Shown piece after piece: positions 35,412 to 48,221 of a stretch of 64,000 nt of DNA. The number at the start of each line of letters is the position of its first letter. The stretch's first letter is position 1. The position numbers and the translations under genes were made by a program. The notes beneath the pieces were generated by a model. It was not told the origin of the DNA and searched no databases. It was given only the letters and a program-made list of their open reading frames with translations. The stretch comes from Rehmannia glutinosa (taxonomy: Eukaryota > Streptophyta > Magnoliopsida > Lamiales > Orobanchaceae): positions 27,171,641-27,235,640 of the forward strand of contig CM071930.1 in NCBI GenBank assembly GCA_016081115.2. The letters are read 5' to 3'.

Positions 35412-36170
35412 ATTGATAACATCATATCGTGTTTGATCGTATTAAATATGTGTTAGTCTTGTTCGTATCGTGTTCATATTCGTATTTCTCTCAGTAATTT
35501 CAAGTTGAGTTTGTATTGTGTTAATATGTTGTGTCATAAATTGTTTTTCCTTTAATCCTTGTTTTCAAAGTCTAGTGCCCATTGGCCTAATATGAAAGAC
35601 TATGAAGAAATATTGTCCTAGTCTAAGCAAATAATTGTAAACTAGATTATATGATTAAAGTATGTTAGGGGAAATAGTTTCGGACAATTTGACGAGAAAA
35701 TATGATTTATTTTTCATTTTATTTTCTTCTGCACTGGTATTTAGTTTCTTATACTTTATCTATTTCCTTATTCATAAGTTTGATAGCAATATTTGCATCT
35801 AGTATTTACTAGTATTGTAACTTATACACGTGAGTTATTATTTAACGAAAACAGTGTCCTATATTCTCCTTTCTATTAATATCTTTACAATTGGTCTCCC
35901 TCTTGAAAAAATATGTACAAATTATGCATGGAGACAATTGAGTCTGTAGTCGATACAACCAAGAAATGCATATAAAACGCCATATTAAAATTATTAATTA
36001 TGTGAAGTAAACAACCTCTAATCCTTAATGCCCACCCTCTAGGTGTTTTTACAAGAAAAAAGAAAAAGAAAAGAAAGAGAGAGTAAATAATTTCTACATC
36101 AGGGGTGATATCGTTATTATATTTTAAGTCCATTCGACTCGACCTGCCCGCTGTTGGCAGGGCCGCTACT
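35412..36170. other. Intergenic DNA, no gene seen
   Basis: 35,412-35,540 contains a CGTGTT-rich dispersed repeat. The remainder is AT-rich without coding or structural signals that I can name. Confidence 0.5.
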
Positions 36171-37475
36171 TGTATTAGGCAAATATATCAGTCAACTCGG
36201 GTCCATAAAAATTACGAATGTTTGGGGCCCAAAATTTTTGTATTCCTTTTATGTATAATACATATATAAAATAAATAAAATATTATGCTAAGAGTAAATT
36301 CATTGTAGTAGTTGGAAAAAAAAATTAAAAGTACTCAATTGTAGTCTAATGCTCAAGCTCTCTGACCAAGAAAGAAGGGTCCAGATTGATTCTCCTTGCA
36401 GCATTCCTAAAAAAATTGTCATATTTAAATATTTTAAGACCCTAAATTTAAAAGAGTTCAAACAAAAAAGGTAAGAATTATATTAAGAAATTAATTCTCG
36501 TACTTGCCCCACTTTCCCCAAAAAAATACCACTGTTTATGCTTCATTCACTTATATACGATCCCGATTGACTTTTTGATTTTTTTTTACACTCCTGCATA
36601 TATTTTTTGTTAGTTTTACATTTTTTTTTCGATTTTTGTTGTTCCTGTATTGTTATATATGTTATTTTTGTTGTCTCGATGTTGTTTATATTTGTTTGTT
36701 GGTTGTTTCGTTGTTGTTTCGATGTTTCAATATAACTTTTATTTATTTTTTATGCTATTTTTTATTCATTTGTTGTTTTTAATACTGTTTATGTTGTTTC
36801 TATGTTATTTTCTATAATATTCTTAATGTTGTTCTGATTATTCTTTGTTGTTTCCATATAATTTTCAATGTTTCAATGTAGTTTTACCTATTTTTAAGCT
36901 CTTTTTATTGATGTGGTATTTTCTAATATTGTTTATGTTATTTCTGGGTTGTTTCTGAGTTGTTTCTGTAATGTTTTTAATGTTGTTTTGATGTTTCTTT
37001 GTTGTTTTAATGTTTCAATGCAGTTTGACCTATTTTCAAGCTATTTTTGTTCATGTGGTGTTTTTTATATTGTTTCAGTAGTTTCTGGGTTGTTTTTATA
37101 TAATTTTTAATGTTGTCATGTTGTTTCTTAGTTGTTTCCATGTTTTCGACGTTTTAAATGCATTGAACAAAAATTCAATTATATTTTCTATTCATGTATT
37201 ATTTCTATATTATTTTCAATGTTTTTTTTATATATGTTGTTTTATGTATAATATTTCTTGATTGTTAAGATTTCGAGTATAAAATTGATTATTTAATGGG
37301 AGAGAATTGTTTTTTCATTGAAATTTTATTAGAAGACACATGTTTGAAACAATCATGAAACAACAATGGAAATAAATCCGGAAAAATTGGCGAAAACGTA
37401 AAAGTATAAAAAAAAAAGGCGGGAGCGTAAAACAAAAATCAGGAAAAAGTCAGCGAGTATAAGCATGTGTTCTTT
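36171..37475 (+). repeat. Left copy of an inverted repeat of about 1.2 kb (TTGTTTC-rich)
   Basis: This T-rich, G-poor sequence has irregular repeats of TGTTGTTTCGATGTTTCAATG. Its reverse complement recurs at about 49,960-51,220. Landmarks match at both ends: GTCAACTCGGGTCC near 36,192 against the reverse complement near 51,195, and GATTTCGAGTATAAAAT near 37,270 against the one near 50,195. It does not code. Confidence 0.7.
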
Positions 37476-37852
37476 TTTCAGGATTGTTGGTTTATTGTGT
37501 CCATAACCCTAATTATTTTTACCAATTGCAACTGTTTTTTTCTTTTTTTTTTGGTTTTTTTGGAATAATGAATAAAGTAATTTTCAATACATTGACTAAT
37601 ATTAAGTGTAACACGTGAATCTTTTTTGAAAAAGAAAAAAAAAAAGTGTAACACGTGAATCTCTTCTCACACTTAACTGCTTCATTTGCTTTTTTTGTAA
37701 TATTGCCTATTAACATTGGCTATTTTTTGTACTGTTACTATGGTTTCTTGTTGCCCTTGGTATTGGAGTGGGTTCTCTCCCGTCTGATTGTTTCAAGTTG
37801 AGAATGATTGTAAGCCAGTTGGCTTGTTTTGGGTTCCCTGGTGATATATATA

Positions 37853-38065
37853 GGGGAAGGATCAAGTGACACCATGTTTCTAAGTAAACATAATATACTA
37901 ATTTCAACCATCCCCACTATTAATCAATGGATATTATTTAAGTGATAAAAGAATATTAAAACATTAATTTAATCAACATAAGAGTAGTATGGTAAAATAA
38001 TATAACAAGGTAGTTACAAAAATGAAATCAAATATCTTTCTCTCTCATACATCTCCCAATGTTAC

Positions 38066-38146
<81 letters not shown>

Positions 38147-38310
38147 ATCTCTTTCTCTCTCATATTAATCAATGGATTTGATTTAAGTGATAAAAAAATA
38201 TTAAAACATTAATTTAATCAACATAAGAGTAGTAGGGTAAAATAATATAAAAAGGTAGTTACAAAAATGAAATCAAATCTCTTTCTCTCTCATACATCTC
38301 CCAATCTTAC

Positions 38311-38350
<40 letters not shown>

Positions 38351-39414
38351 CGCTCTCTCTCTCTCTCTCTCGCTCTCTCTCTCTAATTCCTCCATTAACG
38401 CAAATAAAAAAAACTGTGAAGAACTCGAAAATTACAGTTCATGAAAATTACAAAGAAAAAGCAAGAAAATCGGTGCAATATTATAGAGAAATAACGAACA
38501 AGGAGTTTGAAACATGATGATGAATCATCAGTCGTGGAAAAAACTCTTTCCAACAGCATCAATGGTGTAGACATCGATGGAGAACTCAAAACTGACCATT
38601 AACATAAACTTTTAAAAAACTGTAATTTTCACGAATCTGACGATGCATAGATACTTATGAAATGATGTATAGATACTTATGAAACGATGCATATATCTGT
38701 AGAATATTACATATTTGAAAATATGCAACAAAAATCAACTAAATATTCATTATCTGAAAACCATCTATGCAGTGTACGTAAAAAAAAACTAATATGTAGT
38801 ACAGTATACCCAACTATGCAAGGCGTCATAAACTATGCAACAAAATCAACTAACTATGCATTATCTAGAAACTATTTATGCAGTGTGGAATAACTAAATA
38901 TGCAGTACATTATGTAACATCTCATTTTTATAATTTCTAAAAGCCAACATCCCATTTTATAACTAAATATGCATTATATTGAACCTATTTATGCAGTGTA
39001 GAATAACTAAATATGCAGTACGTCATATTCAATTATGTCTTGTTTTCATAAAACAGTGCCAACAAAGCAACTAAATATGCATTATTTGATAGCTAATTAA
39101 GCAGTAGAAGAATCCTATCTATACTGTAAAATAAAAATATTTGGAAAGAAAACTGCTTCCTTAAATTACGCCACTAGATCCGGCAGTTTCAATCTCAGCC
39201 CATAAAAATGGTTTCAAAAAGTCAAACATACCAGAAAATCTGCTGGGACCACTAATTTGAATTACAAAATTACAACCTTACCCTTAAAATCAACAAAAAT
39301 TAGAAATAATTAAAAAAGCTGAATTAATCACATCCCTTCATTTTTTAAAATCAATGGGTAAGATGAGTCCACACTGTCTCACCTAGGGAGGGTGGTCTCA
39401 TTTGAACCAATTCC
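37853..39414. mobile_element. Second TIR element of the same family as 27,814-29,173
   Basis: The left end GGGGAAGGATCAAGTGACAC and right end (reverse complement) GGAATTGGTTCAAATGAGAC form imperfect TIRs. The right end matches the left end of the 27,814 element at nearly every base. The flanks are (TA)n, so a target duplication cannot be placed. The interior holds a 244-bp tandem duplication with (CT)n tracts and a cluster of AACTAAATATGCA motifs at 38,690-39,110. No transposase is present. Confidence 0.65.
37910..38386 (+). repeat. Tandem duplication of about 244 bp with (CT)n microsatellites
   Basis: The block beginning TCAATGGAT...TTTAAGTGATAAAA at about 37,922 recurs at about 38,167. Each copy ends in a long CT dinucleotide run (38,069-38,146 and 38,312-38,386). 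The copies differ by scattered substitutions. Confidence 0.85.
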
Positions 39415-39765
39415 TGTATATATATTGCAACTGTCGTTTGTTAAATAAAAAAAGGAAAAAGGAATGAATCAAAAAAAAATACTAAAAACAGAAATAGGGA
39501 TTCTTTTTTAGTATAATAAGTGATAATACGAGAGGGACACACCCATTGGTATGGACCGAATCCGGACAGAGCCGATAATTTTTTGGTCTGAGTCGAACTT
39601 TAAAATTGGGCCCCTTTTTAAATACAAAGTTAAAGACAACATAAAACAATAAAAAAAATTGTACAATATATAAAACAGTTCTATTATATTTAAAATAAGA
39701 TGACATCTCCCTTGAAATATGTATATATATATATATGACATCCATTTGTTAAAAAATCCAACTAA

Positions 39766-39774
39766 TTATTTAAA
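39766..39774. repeat. Left 9-bp target-site duplication of the MULE
   Basis: TTATTTAAA is identical to 49,825-49,833. Nine base pairs is the standard MULE duplication. Confidence 0.85.
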
Positions 39775-39842
39775 GGGGGACTCTCTTGTGAGACCGTCTC
39801 ACGGATCTAGATCCGTGAGACGGAGCCCCATTTAGTAATCTC
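39775..39842 (+). repeat. Left TIR of the MULE with 30-bp palindrome
   Basis: The TIR contains a perfect inverted repeat at 39,794-39,823, with arms CCGTCTCACGGATCT and its complement and no spacer. The sequence then continues GAGCCCCATTTAGTAA. It pairs with 49,755-49,824 in inverse orientation. Confidence 0.85.
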
Positions 39843-39844
39843 CG

Positions 39845-40455
39845 CCATCCAGCCCGCTGCACCAAAATAGACCCAGCCCGCTGCAAAATAGACCCAGCCC
39901 GTTGCAAAAGCCCATACCTATTGAATCGTGCCCTAGCAGTCATCTCCCTCAGCTCGAATCTAATGAAACAGTGTATAGAGAAGAATTAGCTCGTGTTCTA
40001 GTAGTTGTCTCCCTCAGCTCCAATCCCATGAAACATTGTACAGAGAAGAAAAAGCCTTAGCTCGTATTTTCTCTTTCTCCCTCTCTCGACATCAACGAAC
40101 ATAAAACCTCAGCTCTTCTCGCTCGATGTCAACACACATAAACCTCAACTCGTGTTCTCTTATTGTGTCTCACGGTACGTAAATTTCTTCTTCTTCTATT
40201 TACCTTTTGTTGCTAAATATATGTATGAAACTGGGGTTGCTGTTGGTGTTTGTTATTGTATGATAAACCTTATTATTCTCTAATGATTTTTTCTTTTATA
40301 GATTTTTATCTGATGAAAAATCTGAATCATTTGAGTGGCTTTTATAGCATATAGGTATGAAATTTGTGTTAGTATTGGTGTTTGTTATTGTAAGAAAAAA
40401 CTTTTTCTTCTTTTTTATTTTCCAGCTTCTGTCTAAGTTTTGTTGAAGAACAAAA
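39845..40455 (+). promoter_or_regulatory. Subterminal region and 5' leader of the transposase gene
   Basis: 39,855-39,910 has tandem copies of a unit of about 21 bp (AGACCCAGCCCGCTGCAAAA). 39,940-40,080 holds a tandem duplication of about 80 bp (GTCTCCCTCAGCTC...AGAGAAGAA). A leader exon ends near 40,172 in CACG|GTACGT. A leader intron runs to an acceptor TTTTCCAG at about 40,417-40,424, and the ATG follows at 40,456. No TATA box is obvious. Confidence 0.55.
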
Positions 40456-40589
40456 ATGGACAATACAAAAGAGCTTGCCAAAGAATGTATGAATTCTTCC
40501 ATTAAGACTAAAAATATTACTTTTATAGCTAAAAGTATCACTTTTTCAATAAAAAGTATCAGATTTCTAACAAAAAGTATTGCATTTAG

Positions 40590-41139
40590 ATGTTGTCACC
40601 GTCATTGACTCTAGTGATGAGGGTGATGAAATCAAAATTGACACAGGGGATGATTGTGATGTAATGCTCCAAGAAGCTGAAGGTAATGTATTGCCTATCT
40701 TTTGTCACTTCATTTTTCAAGTATTGCTTTTCTAGTCAAAAGTATCATTTTTTCAATGAAAAGTATCACTTTTTCAATGAAAAGTATCACATTTCTAACC
40801 AAAAGTATTATGCTTAGATGTCGTCACAATTCTTGGTGCTGCTCCTCAAAATGGCGAAGTCAATATTACCACACAGAATGCAAGTGATACAACGCTCCAA
40901 GAAGCTGAAGGTAATGTGCTTCCCATTTTTTGTCAATTAAGTTTTTGAATTATTACTTTTTTATTAAAAACTATCACTTTTTAAGTAAAAAGTATCACTT
41001 TTTGAATGAAAAGTATCACATTTCTAACCAAAAGTATTACGCTTAGATGTTGTCACAATTCTTGGCGCTGCTCATGAAAATGATGAAGTCAATATTACCA
41101 CACAGAATGCAAGTGATACAGTGCTCCAAGAAGCTGAAG
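40590..41139 (+). repeat. Tandem array of a 93-bp exon with its intron
   Basis: Exons at 40,590-40,682, 40,818-40,910 and 41,047-41,139 are each exactly 93 bp. All are phase 1 at both ends, begin after TTAG and end GCTGAAG|GTAATG. Each codes for 31 residues with the shape DVVTIL...LQEAE. A fourth, diverged copy starts the long exon at 41,255 (DVTIIASSDEGD). The intervening introns are also duplicated and carry the AAAAGTATCAC motif. Confidence 0.85.
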
Positions 41140-42246
41140 GTAATGTGCTTCCCAATTTTTGTCACTTCAGTTTTTCAAGTATTGCTTTTCTAGTAAAAAG
41201 TATCACTTTTTCAATTAAAAGTATCACATTTCTAACCAAAAGTATTATATTTAGATGTCACAATTATTGCCTCTAGTGATGAGGGTGATAAAGTTAGTAT
41301 TCCAATGAGGCTGGAGTTGATAATGAAGATGAAAATGAGTTTGATGTGAGTGGTTGTCTTCTAAATATAACAAGAAAAACAATTAAGGATATGCATCAGT
41401 TGTATTGTCGTCATGCTCGTACTGTTGGGTTTAGTGTACGAAAATTGACTACTAGAAAATCTACAACTGAAACAGGAGTTGTTGTTAATAAATACTATGT
41501 ATGTGCTTCTGCTGGATTTAAGCAATCTACAGCTGAAAAGAAAAAGGTTAATGTTACACGCACCGGATGTAAAGCTTCAATGAGAGTAAAGTTAAATGGA
41601 GAGGGGCTTTACGAGGTAGTTCAGCATATTGTGGAACACAACCATCAACTCATAAGAAGGGAATGGAGCCATTTACATCGTTCTGAGAGAGTCATTACAA
41701 ATAAAAAAGGCAAAACTATTGAGGATATGATATCTTGTGGGATGAAAGCCACTCAATCTTACCGTTATATGGTACATGATGCGGGGGCGAACAATGCATT
41801 GGTCATACTTTGAAAGACCATTTGAATTTTGTTAATAGATTGAAAATGAAAGCAATAGAAGGTGGCGATGCACAGACGTTAATTGCATCTTATATCAACA
41901 AGATGTCGAAGAGGATGATTTCTTTTTTTGAGTGAAGTTGGATGAATTTGGTAGATTATCTAATGTATTTTGGAGGGTTTCCATGATGAAGGAAGACTAC
42001 AAGATATACGGTGACGTTATGATATTTGACACAACATATCGCATTTAATAAATACAACTTGATTTGTGCACCATTTGTTGGGGTCAACAACCACCGAAAA
42101 CCGTCATGTTTGGGTGTGCTTTTTTATCGATGAAAAATCAATCATTTGAGTGGCTTTTTCAAGTCTTTACAAAATCAATGGGTGGAAAAAGACCTGTAAC
42201 TTTGTTCACTGATCAAGACCTGGCAATAAGCAATGCAATTGAAAAG

Positions 42247-42626
42247 GTAAATACTTTATGACAATAATTTGATACTTTTGTCTGTGATACTTTTATAGCT
42301 AAAAGTGATACTTTTAGCTATAAAAGTGATACTTTAACATGAAAATTAGATACTTTTCCCTCAAAACATATATGGTTAGTTTTGTCTGTGATACTTTTAT
42401 AGCTAAAAGTGATACTTTTAGCTATAAAATTGATACTTTAACATGAAAATCAGATACTTTTCCCTCAAAACATATATGGTTAATTTTGTATGTGATACTT
42501 TTGTCTGTGATACTTTTATAGCTAAAAGTGATACTTTTAGCTATAAAAGTGATACTTTAACATGAAAATTAAATAATTTTCCCTCAAAACATATATGGTT
42601 AATTTTGTTTTCTTTCTTATGTGCAG
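42247..42626 (+). repeat. Transposase intron made of a unit of about 110 bp repeated three times
   Basis: The intron starts GTAAATAC and ends TTATGTGCAG. It consists of three near-identical units containing GTGATACTTTTATAGC and GTGATACTTTTAGC, then a CCCTCAAAACATATATGG spacer. Each unit holds four GATACTTT motifs, some facing as AAAAGTGATACTTTT. Confidence 0.85.
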
Positions 42627-43865
42627 GTTTTTCCTCAAACAAGGCACATGCTATGTCTTTGGCACCTTCACCAGAATGCTATAAGTCGGTTTGGACGTTT
42701 GAAAAAAAATAATTCTTTCAAAGAAGCATTCAATAAATGTTTGACTTATTGTGTTCATGAAAGAGACTTTGAAACTTGCTGGAATTCTATGATTTCGGAG
42801 TATGAATTGCATAATGATTCTTGGTTTTGACGCATGTATGATTTGAAGGAGAAATGGTGTACTGCATTAAGCAAGGATATTTTTTCTGCGGGAATATTAT
42901 CTTCACAAAGGAGTGAGAGTACGAACAGCGCAATAGGATTTAATGCAAAGAAAACAACAAAACAATGAAAAAGAAAACGAATTCCAATGCTCAAGATCAA
43001 TTCCGACGTCTGTACTACCATTAACTGGAATGTTGAAACATGCTACTGAGGTATATACATTGACCCTTTTTAAAGAGTTTGAGAGTAATTTTATTAAAAG
43101 TATCTCTACTGAATGCATCATTGTGCGTGTTGAAGAAAACATCATGGTTTATGACATTTCAATGCCAAATGATGGGGGTTGTTGTCATCGTGTGGTGTAT
43201 GATTGTTTAAATATGCTCATAAACTATTCTTGTAAGAAATTTGAGTGTGGTTTACTCCATTGTCATAGCTTAAGAATATTTCATATGCATTCTATCTCCA
43301 AGATTCCTGAGTGTTACATTGTCAAAAGATGGACAAAATTTGTCAAAACAGAGTTGTGGGGGAAGTTCAATAAGATGGCTGAAAGTTCTCACAAACCGAA
43401 GGGTTGTGTTCCTTGGCGGCATGAAATGGCACAAAACTATTATAATCTTATTCTAAAATGCCAAGACAATGAGGAGGCGAGAAGAATCATCGAAGATGGC
43501 TACAATAGAGATTCTTTAGCTGTTGATGCATTGATGAATACACTGAATTCTACGGGACAACATGAGGTTTCTAATTCTTCTAACAAAGATATCGGATCCT
43601 ACACGTTCAGTTACAAAGGGGAGAAGGCAAAGGATCAAGGGGCGTTTTCAGCAGAAAAACAAGAAGAAGAAAAGTAGTGATACAACAAGCTCACATCCAT
43701 CCAAGGAGTTTGGTTCAAAGACTCCTATTCCTCGATTATTTTAGTATTTCTACTGTTTTAGTATCGAATTGTTCAGATTTTTAGTATTGAATTGTTCAGA
43801 TTTTTAGTTTTGAATTCTTCAGCTTTTTATTATTGAATTTTTTAGCTTCAGTATTATAAATGATG

Positions 43866-44555
43866 GTGATACTTTTATCCCAAAAAACGATACTTTTGTA
43901 ACAAAAAGTGATACTTTTAACCCAAAAGGTGATACATTTCCAATGGAAAGTTGTACTTTAATGAGATGATACTTTTTTAACACTAAATGATACTTTTAAC
44001 CCAAAAAACGATACTTTTGTAACAAAGAGTGATACTTTTAACCCAAAAGGTGATACTTTTCCAATTGAAAGCTATACATTATGCTATGATATTTTTTTAA
44101 CAAAAAGTGATACTTTTGTAACAGAAAGTGATACCTTTAACCCAAAAGGTGATACTCGATTGACAACTATACTTTAATGAGATTATTCTTTTTTAACAAT
44201 AAATGATACTTTTAACCCAAAAAACGATATTTTTGTAACAAAAAGTGATAATTTTAACCCAAAAGGTGATACTTTTCCAATTGAAAGCTATACATCATGA
44301 CATGATACTTTTTAAACAAAAAGTGATACTTTTAACCCAAAAAATGATACTTTTTTAACAAAAAGTGATACTTTTGTAACAAAAAGTAATACTTTTAACC
44401 CAAAAGGTGATAATTTTCCAATTGAAGGCTATACATCATGACATGATACTTTTTTAACAAAAAGTGATATTTTAAACCCAAAAAACGATACTTTTTTTAA
44501 CAAACAGTGATACTTTTAAAACAAACAACGATACTTTTTAAAACATAGTGATACT
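43866..44555 (+). repeat. GTGATACTTTT array between the two MULE genes
   Basis: I count about twenty exact GATACTTTT copies and about ten one-base variants over 690 bp, in units such as AACCCAAAAGGTGATACTTT. The array lies between the 3' ends of the convergent genes. Confidence 0.85.
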
Positions 44556-45242
44556 CTAATAAGTCCATATTTCTAAAACTGGCAACAAAATGCTCGAACA
44601 TTACAAATGTGCTTATTCACAACCACACCAACTTACAAAATGTGAAAACAGCTTTTTGTCATCTTCCCAGCAAATCATACAACCAAAAAAGATACACCAA
44701 AAAACTATTCAATACCTATCAATGTAACTTGCACCAAACTAATTTATACATGCATAACAATTAGAAATAATTCTTCTATTTCATTCTCTATCGAGCCCTA
44801 TACATATATCAATCAACTTGTTTGATTTATAAATTCAATTACTTCCTTCTCAACTTGCACTCTTAATTCATTCCACCGGCTGAGAACAATCTTTGCGCAA
44901 TAAGAAGCCTTTAATTTGCGTCGTTCACCAACCTTCAATAAAAATAAGATAAAACAAAGGTAAAATAAATAAAAATAAGATAAAACAAAGAAATTTAATC
45001 TAATCTAATTTGCAAAAACATTCATACCTTACGCAAATCCGGTTCTGAGTAAACAAGCCCTTGGAAATTTTCCATGTGGTGCATTAAGAAAACACCACAG
45101 TCAATGTTGGATATTTTTCTTTGCCATGGAAATTTGACATTATCAAATTCATATTTTGCAACATCATCAGCCTTAGGGTGGTTTTTCTCCTTCAAGAAAA
45201 TGCGCATTTCTCTTTGCTGGAAAAAAAAAAGAGAAATCACAC

Positions 45243-45530
45243 TACTCAGAGATACTTTTCACTTCAAAGTATTACAAATAATGAGTAATATTTTTCACTT
45301 GAAAAGTGATACTTCTCATATGAAAAGTGATACTTTTCACATAAAAAGTGAAACTTTTTACTTCAAAGTATTACAAATAATGAGTAATACTTTCAAGTGA
45401 AAAGTGATACTTTTCACTTAAAAAGTGATATTTTTCACTTCAACGTATTACAAATAATGAGTAATACTTTTCAAGTGAAAAGTGATACTTTTCATGTGAA
45501 AAGTGATACTTTTCACTTCAAATGTATTAC
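45243..45530 (-). repeat. GTGATACTTTT array in an intron of the Ulp1-like gene
   Basis: Copies of AAAAGTGATACTTTTCA alternate with CAAAGTATTACAAATAATGA spacers. Arms GTGAAAAGT and ACTTTTCAC around GAT form short hairpins. Confidence 0.8.
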
Positions 45531-46817
45531 AAATAATAACATGAAAACTGACATCAATAATAACATCAACTAAATAATTTACCACCAATTTTTCTTGACT
45601 AATATAGTCAGGAGCAACATTTTCATTATGCACCAAATTATCCAGATATTGCACTTTTGCATCAACAAAGTTGATGACAGCACAAATATAATGTTGCTTG
45701 TAGCAAATTGGCACAAAAATCTGCATTTTTAACAAGAAAATCAGGACAAAAATCTGCATTTTATAAGAAGAAAAGCTAAATTCCAAAGCAAAACTTGAAA
45801 GATATTCTTACGAAATCCACGGTCTTTGAGGTCTCACTTTGCTTCCACTTGACATCCAATGATTCCACCAATCTCTCAAATTTTTACTACTATCCTGCCC
45901 TTTATCTCTCAAAAGATTTTCAAGGTAGATCTGTTGCACAAGTGTGATACTTTTAAAGCATAAAATGACACTCTTAAATAAAACTTACAGAATGTTGAGC
46001 ATGGAAGTAAAAACAGTTCGTTGCTGGTATTTTGTTAAGCAGCATAGCCCATGTGTCTATGATGCTTATGTGGATCATCATTGAATCGTTCAATGTCATG
46101 ATGCCATCATTAAATGCAATATAAAAACCCCCAGCATGTGCAAAAGCGTTTGAACTGAAAATTAAAAACAATTAATACAACAAGAAAATGGATTTGAACT
46201 GGAAATTAAAGGTAAATTATAAAAACAATTTACTTACTCGATAATTTTTTCGTGATTGAAAAAGCAATAATCAATAATATCTTGCTCCTTCCTGCGCAAG
46301 AATTTGAGGCTGCTCTTGTGTTTTTTCATGAAAATGGACTTGAATTTAGCCTTTGGATCAATAGGCCATGGTTCGTCCAGAATTCTAGCATCCTCTCCTG
46401 ATTCTTCATTCCCAACTTCTTCGCAGGCTTCTTCACCACCTTATTCACCAACTTCTTCCCCCACTTGTTTGCCTGAATCTTTCTCTTCTTCACCAGCTTT
46501 TTCAGAACTAACCTCCGGGGTAAGGAGCTCAAAATTTGGCATTTGAGCTGCCAAATTCTTCATCAATTTAAAGTTTTCAACAGCTTTATCAATCAGCTCG
46601 TGCACCTTCGAGTCTGAGAAGAACTGGCTTTTAGAGATTGACGAGTGCGGAGATTAAACCGTATCTTTCTTCTCTTGCTTCTCTTGTGTCATCTCATTTT
46701 CAATTTTCTGAACTCGTCCATATGAAATTGTGTAACAAGATTAAAATTTCTCTTGCACATCAAAAAAGCCTTGTGAACATTCTACAAAAATAAGAAGAAA
46801 TATGTTAATATTTGATA

Positions 46818-47190
46818 TGAAAAGTGATACTTTTCAGGTGAAAAGTGATACTTTTCAGGTGAAAAGTGATACTTTTCAGGTGAAAAGTGATACTTTTCAC
46901 ATGAAAAGTGATACTTTTCACTTCCAAGTATTACACTGATTAGTAATATTTTTCAAGTGAAAAGTGATACTTTTCACAGGAAAAGTGATACTTTTCACTT
47001 CCAAGTATTACACTGATTAGTAGTACTTTTCAAGTGAAAAGTGATACTTTTCACATGAAAAGTGATACTTTTCACTTCCAAGTATTACATGATCAGTAAT
47101 ACTTTTCAAGAGAAAAGTGATACTTTTCAAGTAAAAAGTGATACTTTTCAAGTAAAAATGGATACTATTCCCTTCAAGTAAAAACAGATA
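46818..47190 (-). repeat. GTGATACTTTT array in a second intron of the Ulp1-like gene
   Basis: More than a dozen GAAAAGTGATACTTTTC units are present, several in perfect tandem with a period of 21 bp. They are interspersed with CCAAGTATTAC. Confidence 0.85.
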
Positions 47191-48221
47191 CTTTAAATGA
47201 ACTTACATCCCTAGCCAGCTTCTCCACCTCGTCATCGTCGAGCTCCTTCCCCTTTGGTAGTTTCAAATTTATATATTCATCATCACCAACTTGAACATCT
47301 TCTTGTTCATCCTCTTCGTCTGCATTTTACCTAACCTTCTCTTTCTCAGCCCTATTTTTTCCATTTGTCACATTTTTTCCAACCGCCTCTTTCTCAACCG
47401 TGCATTTATTCCTCGAGCAAACAGGGTATGTATATCATTACCCATTCACCCCCTAGCACAAAGACAAAGAATAGAGCTTTCTTGCTTTATTCTTTTCCTC
47501 AGCTTATCAGGGGTCCAATGAGATATCAGTGGTAGTGTGGATGGTTCAGTGTTTCCCCGCCAATTCAATCTATGGAAATACAAAAACAATAAGACCAAAA
47601 CACACCCACTGATGTATTTAGCTCTGGGTTCCTATTGTATTTGTCCACCCCCTGCACGTGACTTTTTCAAAACATACGAACACCAGTCATAGTCCCCTAT
47701 TTTCTCCACATCAATGACTGATCTAATCGCATGCAAGTCAACTTTTCGATTCATCCTCGGAGTCAAAAAAGAAGACAAGCAGTAAATAACAAAAAGGCGC
47801 TTAAAATCATCGCCGCCATCCACCAACCTACTCTCAATCACATTCTTAACCTTGTAAACCAAACAATCCCCGTCGATGTCGTACTTCTCCTTCAACTCAC
47901 CACTCAACCGAATATACTCTCCCCGATCCAATTCTAGAACATCATTCCCAACTTTATTGGGCAATAAAAAAAGATCATATATGTCATTTGATGTGACAAC
48001 AAAAAACTCGTATTGTCGAACTTCAACATCCGACTGGTACCATTAAAATTTTTTACCAGATTTTTAACAATACCCATAGGGAATGCTGAATCAATACGAA
48101 GACTCAACAAACCACCAAATCTTATACTGACAACATCAGCCTTTTGTTGATCAGTCAATTTTTTCAGAAACTCACATAAATCTTGAGGTTTACATTGGCT
48201 GATAAAGTCTCTGCAACCCAT

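Larger units (their letters stand above)
40456..43677 (+). pseudogene. FAR1-type MULE transposase
   Basis: This would encode the transposase that cuts and moves the element. A short first exon (40,456-40,486) is followed by three 93-bp repeated exons and then a long exon from 41,255. The FAR1 DNA-binding region covers 41,346-41,660, with FSVRKLTTRKS, TRTGCKASMRVKL and EVVQHIVEHNHQL. The MULE core has a first Asp in VMIFDTTYR, a second in LFTDQDLAISNAI, and Glu in SSQRSESTNS. A real intron (42,247-42,626) joins AIEK to VFPQTRHMLCLWHLHQN. A SWIM-like finger follows (YSCKKFECGLLHCHSLRIF), with its first Cys replaced by Tyr, then IPECYIVKRWTK. Frameshifts near 41,280, 41,785, 42,045, 42,100 and 42,960, and a stop at 42,828-42,830, mark it as a pseudogene or a poorly resolved copy. 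Confidence 0.85.

Noticed and set aside
37853..39414. A 9-bp target duplication around the second TIR element
   Set aside because: Both flanks are (TA)n, so any apparent duplication is uninformative.
41346..41813. A standalone FAR1-domain gene
   Set aside because: The frame continues, after an indel, into MULE transposase motifs. It is one domain of the transposase.
43866..44555. CRISPR-like array
   Set aside because: The repeats are short and variable, spacers are not unique, and the setting is a plant MULE. This is a motif array, not CRISPR.
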